A DNA stretch of 44,029 bases from Paulinella micropora. Its lineage: Eukaryota > Cercozoa > Imbricatea > Euglyphida. This document shows positions 28,866 through 37,601 of the stretch, piece by piece; the first letter of the stretch is position 1, and the number at the start of each line of letters is the position of its first letter. The stretch is taken from NCBI GenBank assembly GCA_009731375.1, contig BJOX01000330.1:40331-84359 (forward strand), given 5' to 3'. The notes under the pieces are model-generated. The model was not told the origin of the DNA. It did not search any database and worked only from the letters and a program-made list of their open reading frames with translations. A program made the translations under genes and the position numbers.

Positions 28866-29774
28866 GCATGCATGCATGCGTGAATACATACATACATACA
28901 AACATACATACATACATACATACATACATAACATAACATACGTAAATACATACATGCATGCATGCGTGAATACATACATACATAACATAACATAACATAA
29001 CATACATACATGCATACATACATACATACATGCATGCGTGAATACATACATACATACATACATACATACATACATACATAAATAACATACATACATACAT
29101 GCATGCATGCGTGAATACATACATACATACATACATACATAACACAACACAACACAACATAACATGACATGACATAACATAACATAACATAACATAACAT
29201 AACATACATACATACATACATACATACATGCATACATACATACACAACATAACATAACATACATGCATGCATGCATGCATACATACATACATACATACAT
29301 ACATACATACATAACATAACATAACATACATACATGCATACATAGATACATAGATACATACATACATGCATACATACATACCGGAGCGCAAACCAGCCAT
29401 GGAAGAGGAGAACATCATTCTGTAAACAAAAGGAAGAAGATGAAGATGAAGATGAAGAAAATGATGATTATGATGGTGGTGGTGGTGGTGGGGGGGGGGG
29501 GGGGGGGGGGGGGGGGGAGGGNNNNNNNNNNNNNNNNNNNNNNNNNNNNNNNNNNNNNNNNNNNNNNNNNNNNNNNNNNNNNNNNNNNNNNNNNNNNNNN
29601 NNNNNNNNNNNNNNNNNNNNNNNNNNNNNNNNNNNNNNNNNNNNNNNNNNNNNNNNNNNNNNNNNNNNNNNNNNNNNNNNNNNNNNNNNNNNNNNNNNNN
29701 NNNNNNNNNNNNNNNNNNNNNNNNNNNNNNNNNNNNNNNNNNNNNNNNNNNNNNNNNNNNNNNNNNNNNNNTTT

Positions 29775-29810
<36 letters not shown>

Positions 29811-29832
29811 GGAGGAGGAGGAGAAGGAAGAA

Positions 29833-29866
<34 letters not shown>

Positions 29867-30370
29867 GAGAAGAAGAAGGAGAAGGAGGAGGAGGAGAAGG
29901 AGAAGAAGAAGAAGAAGAAGGAGGAGGAGGAGAAGAAGAAGGAGGAAGAGAAGGAGAAGGAGGAGAAGGAGGAGGAGGAGAAGGAGGAGGAGAAGGAGGA
30001 GAAGGAGGAGGAGAAGGAGGAGGAGGAGGAGAAGAAGAAGAAGGAAGAAGAAGAAGAAGAAGAAGGAGGAGGAGGAGAAGGAGGAGGAGGAGAAGAAGAA
30101 GAAGAAGAAGGAGGAGGAGGAGGAAAAGAAGAAGTGTGTGTGTGTGTGTTTAAACATGTTTTTGTACCGTTGCCTGACGGCTGCACTATCGGGGCACCAG
30201 AAAATCATTAGCCATTTCTTATCCACTAGATAGATAGGTATGTATGTAGGTAGGTTGGAAGGTGGGTGGGTAGGTAGGTATGTGGGTAGGTAGGTAGGTA
30301 GGTATGTAAGTGGGTAGGTAGGTAGGTAAGTGGGTAGGTAGGTAGGTAGGTAGGTAGGTAGGTAGGTAGG

Positions 30371-30466
<96 letters not shown>

Positions 30467-31265
30467 CTGACCGCGGAGAAAGAAGTAGAGAGGCTGGTCT
30501 TCAGGGCATGCCTGAACATATACATACATACATGCATACATACATACATACACAGAGGCTAGTCTTCTGGGCACGCCTAACATATACATACATACATACA
30601 TACATACACATACATACATACATACATACATACACATGCAACATGGACAGTGTCATACTCTTCTGGACACGCCTGTACAAAAGTTCAACTTTGTGAATTT
30701 TATATTTATACATAGATGCGCACCATAAAAAGCATACATACATACATGTATGCATATATGCATACATACATGGATGCATGCATGCATGCGTACATACATA
30801 CATACATACATACATACATACATTACATACATACATACATACATACATATACAGTGTCATAGTCTTCTTAGATACAAACATATACATTTATGAACTTTAT
30901 ATTTATACGTAGATACACACCAATAAAAGCATAGATACATATGCATACATACATACATACATACGTACATACGTACGTGCATAAGTACGTATGCATACAT
31001 GCATGCTACATACCTATGTACATACATACATACATACATGCATACATACATACATACATGCATGCATGCATGCATAATACATACATACATACATACATAC
31101 ATAATACATACATACATACATACATACATACATACCTTGGCGATATTCTCCCAATTGTCGCCTGTATATGTATATGTATACGTATACGTATTATACGTAT
31201 ATGTATATGTATATGTATGATATGTAAAGGTATATGTATATGCTATGTATATGCATGTGTATGTG

Positions 31266-31298
<33 letters not shown>

Positions 31299-31759
31299 AT
31301 ACATGTATATGTATGTGTATATGTATATGAATATGTATATGCATATGTATATGTATATGGAAATGTGGATGTATATGAGTACTTATATGTATATGTATAT
31401 GTATGTGTATGTATCTGGTCGATATGGTCGTTTGCAAACGAGCACCTCTCTAGGTTCAGCCTCAGGCCGACACATGTATGTATACAGGTTGTACCAGGAT
31501 CTTCACCCGACGATATTAACTTATACTCCTCTGCGCAAAGAAGAGAACCACAAACGAGGATTGAGATCAGGTCGTTTACAGAAATGATAAGTGGAATGCA
31601 CATACCACTCATACCTCCTTCGATGGTGACGGCGCACCACCTCGTCTTGCTCTCTGCATCGGAGAATTTTTTGAAGCTAGCTAACAGCTCAGCAGGCACT
31701 GCTCACCAGAAAGAGCACAAAAAACCAACTGAATAGAAGATCCCGCGTTTGTAAGACAT
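23148..31759 (-). CDS. Twinfilin, 18 exons with microsatellite introns
   Basis: Actin-monomer-binding and capping protein of the cytoplasm, with two ADF/cofilin-homology domains. Minus-strand exons: 31759-31726 (tentative), 31698-31615, 31530-31495, 31161-31136, 30511-30472, 30225-30168, 29419-29382, 27837-27788, 27489-27439, 27086-27045, 26859-26818, 26470-26408, 25323-25215, 24964-24893, 24134-24064, 23705-23650, 23382-23357, 23251-23148 (stop TAA). All introns are GT-AG and every junction is in phase: 1002 nt, 333 residues, as usual for twinfilin. ADF-H 1 is at about 5-122 ([16 protein letters not shown]), the linker at 123-167, ADF-H 2 at 168-300 ([20 protein letters not shown]) and a basic tail follows ([16 protein letters not shown], then lysine-rich). 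The N-terminus MSYKRGI fits twinfilins, but its 27-nt intron is suspiciously short. Two exons are only 26 nt. Confidence 0.93.
23778..23818 (-). repeat. Echo of exon 15, 3' edge, distal copy
   Basis: About 40 nt matching the last part of twinfilin exon 15 (24134-24064), including its GTCTCT donor and the following (CT)n. It is diverged and the reading frame is broken. Confidence 0.8.
23964..24004 (-). repeat. Echo of exon 15, 3' edge, proximal copy
   Basis: About 40 nt almost identical to the end of exon 15 with donor and (CT)n, missing one codon. It lacks the exon's 5' half and acceptor. Confidence 0.85.
24209..24263 (-). repeat. Echo of exon 15, 5' edge
   Basis: Contains the CTAG acceptor and the first 50 or so nt of exon 15 ([16 protein letters not shown]), then breaks off into (CT)n. 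It lies upstream of the intact copy in transcript order and has no donor. Confidence 0.88.
24340..24440 (-). repeat. Echo of exon 14 3' edge and intron start
   Basis: Repeats about 10 nt of exon 14's end, the GTCAGAACATC donor region and about 75 nt of the intron beginning, including the start of the AAATCAATT-rich repeat. It is downstream of exon 14. Confidence 0.75.
24445..24709. mobile_element. MITE with long TIRs inside a twinfilin intron
   Basis: 265 bp, TIRs starting TTATTACCA. The inner inverted block runs from AATAAGG through TTTGGACCCGGCCTGAATGG and GTGGTCACTTGACTGTG on the left and matches the right arm with few differences. It sits between exons 14 and 15. The middle is GC-rich and non-coding. 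The target duplication is unclear. Confidence 0.83.
25630..26285 (-). repeat. Four echoes of exon 12 in a (GGTA)n/(CTAC)n array
   Basis: Degenerate copies of the last 40 or so nt of exon 12 (26470-26408; [12 protein letters not shown]) at about 26240-26285, 26130-26180, 26025-26060 and 25630-25680. The copies are separated by tetranucleotide runs. The last one still reads [14 protein letters not shown]. None has an acceptor. All lie downstream of the intact exon in transcript order. Confidence 0.85.
26484..26815. repeat. Minisatellite based on GGCAGTAGTGA
   Basis: About 330 nt of units such as AAGGCAGTAGTGAGGCAGTAGAGGGACA, lying in the intron between exons 11 and 12. A related motif in the opposite orientation occurs once at about 35070-35110. 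Confidence 0.8.
27578..27614 (-). repeat. Echo of exon 9, 5' edge
   Basis: A strong acceptor (TTTTTTTTCCTGTCAACAG) is followed by about 36 nt matching exon 9 ([12 protein letters not shown] against [12 protein letters not shown]), after which homology stops and no donor is present. It lies upstream of the intact exon 9. Confidence 0.88.
27841..28484. repeat. (GATA)n/(GATG)n array in the intron before exon 8
   Basis: Tetranucleotide array on the plus strand, close to the acceptor of exon 8. Continuous frames across it are repeat translations. Confidence 0.85.
28485..28525 (-). repeat. Echo of exon 8, 5' edge
   Basis: About 40 nt related to the start of exon 8 ([11 protein letters not shown] against [11 protein letters not shown]), but the AG acceptor is lost. 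It lies upstream of the intact exon between (GATA)n and (CATA)n arrays. Confidence 0.8.
28530..29380. repeat. (CATA)n array reaching the exon 7 donor
   Basis: On the transcript strand this is (GTAT)n starting exactly at the exon 7 5' splice site (GTATGT at 29381). It contains (CATAA)n pentamer and TGCA variants. Confidence 0.85.
29522..29771. other. 250-bp assembly gap within poly-G
   Basis: An N run flanked by poly-G on both sides (about 29489-29521 and 29777-29809). A fixed length of 250 suggests an estimated gap. Confidence 0.9.
29810..30134 (+). repeat. Homopurine (GAA/GGA)n tract
   Basis: About 325 nt containing only A and G on the plus strand, hence a homopyrimidine run in the twinfilin pre-mRNA. 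It can form triplex DNA. It lies in the intron between exons 6 and 7. Confidence 0.85.
30553..30576 (-). repeat. Echo of exon 5, 5' edge, nearest copy
   Basis: TTAG acceptor followed by about 24 nt matching exon 5 (ACPED), then an in-frame TAG and the (TATG)n array. It lies upstream of the intact exon 5. Confidence 0.82.
30637..30672 (-). repeat. Echo of exon 5, 5' edge, middle copy
   Basis: A good acceptor (ACTTTTGTACAG) precedes ACPEEYD, which then diverges. Upstream intron sequence of about 90 nt is shared with the next copy at 30852-30876. Confidence 0.78.
30852..30876 (-). repeat. Echo of exon 5, distal copy
   Basis: Copy of the middle echo together with its preceding intron segment; the acceptor region is degraded. 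Confidence 0.6.
31165..31425. repeat. (GTATAT)n hexamer array in the intron before exon 4
   Basis: On the transcript strand the (CATATA)n array runs directly into the CAG acceptor of the 26-nt exon 4. Confidence 0.8.
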
Positions 31760-32424
31760 ATATGACACGGGGGTCTGTTGGAGAGAAACAGACGACGCAG
31801 CAACACAGACAAGACGATAATAAGGTGTTCGTTACTGAGAGCTGTTGATCAAGAAAGAACTCCAGCAGTTTTTTCCGGCACAATTTTTTGGATTCGAAGT
31901 AACATAAAGTGCGATGTATGCTGCATGATCATTTTCTAATGGTGGACAGGTTCCTGAGGGTTTGTGGGACCTTTGAGTCCACTCTTGGCCATTTTAGAAC
32001 TTTCTCTTCCCTGCCTATCCGCACCCAGTGCAAAATGGTATCTGGCGGAGTCAGGCCTGAAGGAAAACTGTGGCTTTGTTGTGCAACACGGGTGCTTTGT
32101 TGCAAAGCTTACTGAAAGACCAACATAATAGCCCGCAAGATAGGGCAATATGTATCATGCGCAAGTTCAGCTTTCTTTTTAGTGACAATTCCCAAAATGC
32201 ATTGCTTGTGTTAGGACAATGGTAAAGATAGGAAAGCTGGAGGTGGGTGCGAATGGTCTTCCAGAGCCAGGAACATGTTCGGTGTGAGGCCATATATATA
32301 TATATACATATATATATATACAGAACTTACAGATACATACATACAGATACATACAGATACATACAGATGCATACAGATACGTACAGATACATACAAATAT
32401 TTCCAGATACATACCGATATCATT
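31760..32424. other. Upstream region of twinfilin, no supported gene
   Basis: Mixed-composition sequence between the twinfilin start and a hexamer array; the promoter should lie here. Short open frames on both strands were not supported by splice sites or domains. Confidence 0.4.
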
Positions 32425-33330
<906 letters not shown>

Positions 33331-33379
33331 ATACATACATACATACACAACATACATACATACATACATGCATACCTAT

Positions 33380-34215
33380 AATGTAATGTAATGTAATGTA
33401 ATGTAATGTAATGTAACGTAATTTTATGTTATGTTATTTTTATGTCATTTTTAGTTATGAAATGTCATGAAATGTTATGTTATGTTGTGAAATGTGATGT
33501 TACGTTTATTCTTTTTATGTTTATATTATTCTTTTTATCTTGATGTTTATTTTTGTTTATGCTGATGTTTGTTTATGTGTTTATGTTATGTTTTTGTTAT
33601 GGCATGGCATGTTATGTCACGTTATATTACGCTACGATATGTTATGCTATGTTATGTTATGCTATGTTATGTTATGTTTATGTTTATGTTTGTGTTGAAA
33701 TGTTTATGTTTATGTTGATGTTTATGTTTTCGTGTACGTTCACGTTTACGTTTATGTTGATGTTGATGTTGATGTTGATGTTGATGTTTTTGTTTATGTT
33801 TATGTTCATATTCATGTTTATATTTATGTTTATGTTTATGTTATGTTATGTTATGCTATGTTATGTTATGTTATGTTATGTTATGTTATATTATGTTTGT
33901 GTTTGTTTATGTTGTTTATCTTCATGTTTATCTTTATGTTATGTTATGTTATGTTATGTTACGTTATGTTATGTTATGCTACGTTATGTTACGTTATGTT
34001 ATCTTATGTTACGTTATGTAATGTTATGTATGTATGTATGTATGTATGTATGTTGTATGTATGCATGTATGTATGTATGTATTATGTATGTATGTATGTA
34101 ATTTATGTTATGTATGTTATGTATGTTATGTATGTATGTATGTACGTGTGTATGTATGTATGTATGTATGTATGTTATGTCTGTCTGTCTGTCTGTATGG
34201 TCTGTTGTATGTATG

Positions 34216-34246
<31 letters not shown>

Positions 34247-34270
34247 TTTATATATGTATATGTATATGCA
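33380..34270. repeat. (AATGT)n, (TTATG)n, (TTTATG)n and (TATG)n array
   Basis: Pentamer, hexamer and tetramer units succeed one another over about 900 nt. No gene. Confidence 0.85.
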
Positions 34271-34327
34271 TGTTACGGTATGTAAAGCAGTCTCATGTTT
34301 ATCTACAACTTTCTGTTGGATATACAG

Positions 34328-34373
34328 AATGTTGCCCGTTGCAAATGCAAGCAGATGCCCACCGACCGATAAG
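34328..34373 (+). repeat. Echo of the 5' edge of exon 34734-34817
   Basis: GGATATACAG acceptor followed by about 46 nt aligned from the first base with the downstream exon (CKCKQMP against CDWKKMP), then an indel and (ACAT)n. A shorter fragment recurs near 34471-34490. Confidence 0.75.
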
Positions 34374-34733
34374 ACATACATACATACATACATACATACA
34401 TACGTACATACATACATAGATACATACCTATAATCTAATATCATGTTATGTTATGTAATGTTATGTACCGACCGATAAGATATTGAAGTGTCGTGCCATG
34501 TCATGCCATGTGATGCAAATCAACTTTCTGTATATAATACATACATACACACGTACATACAAACATAAATACATAACATACATAACATAAATTACATTCA
34601 TAAATACATACATACATACATACATACATAATACATACATACATACATACATAATACATACATACATACATACATACAACATACATACATACATACATAC
34701 ATACATACATACATACATTTCTACGATGAACAG

Positions 34734-34940
34734 ACGGGAGCCGGTTGCGATTGGAAGAAGATGCCGCCGACTGATAAGAACTTCCTGCTCGACAACGGGG
34801 AAAAGGCCCCTGCTTTTGTAAGCACTTGATGATATCGTGTGTATGGAAAGGAGAGAGAGAGAGAGAAATAGAGAGAGAGAGAGAGAGAGGGAGGGAGCTC
34901 TCCTGTGTGTTGTGTGTGTCTGTGTGTGCGTGTTGGTGTC

Positions 34941-34972
<32 letters not shown>

Positions 34973-35433
34973 ATATCGCTTCTGTCTTTGTACAGATTCT
35001 CTAGTGCCTTTCTATCTGTTCTGCCTCACTTCTATCTTTTCCATCCCTCGCCTCTTTCCATCCTGTATGTTGCCTCACTACTGCCTTTCTACCCCTGCTT
35101 TGCCTTAGATGCCTTTATTTCCTCCTCTGCTTCATCTATATCATGTATGTATGTATGTATGTAAGTATGTATGTATGTAATCTATGTAATGTATGTAATC
35201 TATGTAATGTATGTAATCTATGTAATGTATGTAATGTATGTAATGTATGTAATGTAGGTAATGTAGGTAATGTATGTAATGTATGTGTGTATGTGTGTAT
35301 GTGTATGTATGTATGTATGTATGTATGCATGCATGCATGCATGCATGCATGTATGTATGTATGTATGTATGTATTTGTGTATGTATGACTGCAGATGTGC
35401 ACTAAGTGCTACCAGTGGAAGTTTACCGTCTGA
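34734..35433 (+). CDS. 3' end of an unidentified plus-strand gene, two exons
   Basis: The penultimate exon 34734-34817 (28 codons, TGAGCDWKKMPPTDKNFLL, then DNGEKAPAF) has a CAG acceptor and a GTAAGC donor, both in phase 0. The last exon 35395-35433 follows an ATGACTGCAG acceptor and reads MCTKCYQWKFTV then TGA. The presence of a 5' echo that keeps the acceptor position supports the plus strand. Upstream exons were not found among the arrays at 31.9-34.3 kb. I do not recognise the family; the C-x2-C near the end may bind metal. An alternative minus-strand reading of the first exon is also open. Confidence 0.55.
35140..35385. repeat. (TATG)n/(TAATG)n array in the last intron of that gene
   Basis: A (TATG)n-type array separating the two exons at 34734-34817 and 35395-35433 and ending about ten bases before the CAG acceptor. 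Confidence 0.8.
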
Positions 35434-36515
35434 ACGTAACGGTAACAGCAGCTCTGCAGCGGATTTTAGCAACCGACTCTCTCTTTTTTCTTTCTTTTAA
35501 CCTTTAAGTTAATTTCAGTCCACTTAAGTCTGAATCCACTTAAGTGGATGGGATCGTGCAGAGGTTTACCACGGAGTGTTTAGTAATGTTTTGAGACTAG
35601 ATAACAGTCGGAAATATCAATATTATGATTAAAAAACACCTCTAGTTTGGAAAAAAACTTTCTTTTGTTGAAAAAACTGGCAAAACCAACTTGTAGAACG
35701 ATTTGAGGTGCGACTTGTTCATTTCAAGTTTTTTGCTATTTTTCCAGGAAAATCTGTGGTCAAAAGTCGATTTTTCCAACAGCATGGCCGCCATTCTAAC
35801 AGCTTGTTCTCTGCAACCACGCAACATCCTATCCTGCAAATTTGTACTATGAAAAGTGCTCCTCAACACTTTCATGTTTAAGGTGTTCAGTAGTGGTTAT
35901 TTCATTGAGATTTGCATTGCTGCGAAGTATTCTTTCGGAGGCTCAGCATGATCAAATATGGCATGAGGGTAATGAGGTTTACGAGTACCCACTGGCACAG
36001 ATAGCACTGCATGGGAACGGTAACTTCAGCTTTGTTGCATAGTTATATATATAGTATACAGACTGGGTTTGCTCATGATGTTGTTTTCTTTGTTTAGGAC
36101 ACAACTGTCTTTTTGCCACCGTTTGTTCGTGTTGACTTTTCTTACGACTATTGTTTTGTATGTTGTTGACTCTTGAAAACTGATGGGTTTGTTGTCAACT
36201 TGACGCACCGAGACTGTCCAGACATAGAATAGCATATGATCCTGTCCTATGTATCAATGTGAATTGTTTTCTATATATTTTGAAGTGTGTTACACTTGCA
36301 TTTCGTGATTCTCTTTACTCACTCTTTCAGTCGTACCTTCATTTTCAAACGTTCTAGCTTTAGCTGTTTTTATGAAAGTTCTATGACTATATATGAAACT
36401 ATCAATTGCTCTTGAAAATTATCTTATATTATAATATCATTATCTTGATTTTCATTTACTTCAGCGCTTCTCAGCGGCATATCTATTGTAATGCTAAGTA
36501 CTATCCAAACTTATC
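35434..36515. other. Gene-free stretch
   Basis: AT-rich sequence with short frames; a 77-codon minus frame at 35642-35875 has no recognisable domain. It ends at the LTR of the second Ty3-type element. Confidence 0.4.
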
Positions 36516-36519
36516 ATTA

Positions 36520-36756
36520 TGTAATGCCCCCAACGATAGCTCGTAAAAAGTCGGTAATACAACCAAACACAGTCATCAAGGATGAGAATGATGTCTCGTT
36601 GTATTAGCTCAGTGAAGCCAAAAAGGAAAACGGCAACAGACCAGGAATAAAATGGCATCAGGTCCAATCCGGACAAATAATACTGAAAAACAAGCTGGTG
36701 CACCTGTCACCAGGAAAAGGTATTTTTTACCGGCTATCCGGGGGGTGATGCCTACA
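36520..36756 (-). repeat. 3' LTR, subfamily B
   Basis: 237 bp, starting TGTAGGCATCACC immediately after the polypurine tract and ending GGGGCATTACA. It is nearly identical to the LTR inside the nested insertion at 5033-5270. The next four bases outward are ATTA, a candidate target duplication. Confidence 0.92.
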
Positions 36757-36757
36757 G

Positions 36758-36766
36758 TACCCCCTC
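36758..36766 (-). other. Polypurine tract
   Basis: Read on the minus strand, GGGAGGGGGT directly precedes AC and the LTR start, as in the first element. Confidence 0.82.
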
Positions 36767-37106
36767 CCGATTTTATGACGGAAATAGCATTTTCGTCATA
36801 CACCTTCTGATTTCTTTCTGCAAATAGTATGCGCTATGGAGTCATGCCACACAGCGCATCGACCCACGGATAGACGCTAAAAGACGATAAATATATCCTC
36901 ATACGGCACGTCAAAGCGGATTCTCTAGCCTTTCTTGTAAATTTTGAACTCCTTCCCCCCAATTTCTTTTTTTTTTTTTTTTTTTTTTTCTGCAGTATGT
37001 CAAGAACAAACGTACAATTAAAAAAAAAATACAAGCAACGTGGTGCTGTAGTACGATTCCCCCTTTGATCTCCTTCTTCTTCTTATCATTATCATTATTA
37101 TTATTA

Positions 37107-37394
37107 TTATTCACAGGGAGATCGTAAGTACATTGTCTTTTTTAATGACATACCCTTGTATAAGGCGGATATCCTATGATATAGTATTAGGGGGCCAGTC
37201 CTAATAGCTATATCCGAAGTCGAGGTGTATGTACCCGACCCTGCGATATACCGACACAAGTAGAGATTGACCGTGCTCAGGTACGACAGTATATAATCTA
37301 TCGTAAAAAATAATTTAATGAAAGTTTCAGAGAACATTTCATTTTCGAGAACATCATCCCAGGACTTGGAAAGGGTCATACCCGGGAACACCAT
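37107..37394 (-). CDS. Third ORF downstream of pol, unknown function
   Basis: 95-codon frame starting MVFPG, about 200 nt after the pol stop and before the polypurine tract. It has no signal peptide or membrane segment typical of an envelope protein, and no recognised domain. The decayed counterpart in the first element shares its start and several internal blocks, and the first codons differ mainly at third positions, suggesting past coding constraint. In the first element the homologous open region extends further downstream, so this copy may be 3'-truncated. Confidence 0.5.
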   Translation of the reverse strand: MVFPGMTLSKSWDDVLENEMFSETFIKLFFTIDYILSYLSTVNLYLCRYIAGSGTYTSTSDIAIRTGPLILYHRISALYKGMSLKKTMYLRSPCE

Positions 37395-37601
37395 CGCTCA
37401 ATACACTAGCGATCCCCGTATACGGTGTAGTATCATCGTCGATCGACCTTTCGCACTCGTATGTTGCGATCGAATGCCAAGTTATATCACTGAGTCTTTT
37501 TAATATTCATATTGATAACTGATGATGCATGATCAAATCATGATACGCCGTGGGCAATCAATCAGTTTATTTGAGACGCATAAAGAAAAATAGTTTCTTT
37601 G

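Noticed and set aside
27677-29371. Minus-strand frames of over 500 codons rich in Met/Cys/Val and Ile/Tyr/Leu/Ser
   Set aside because: They are translations of (TATG)n and (CTAT)n arrays; the real coding content there is short twinfilin exons.
29440-30637. Poly-Glu, poly-Arg, poly-Leu and poly-Pro frames across a gap
   Set aside because: They arise from homopurine repeats and N translated as X.
37107-37394. Envelope gene downstream of pol
   Set aside because: No signal peptide, membrane anchor, furin-like site or suitable length; kept only as an unknown third ORF.
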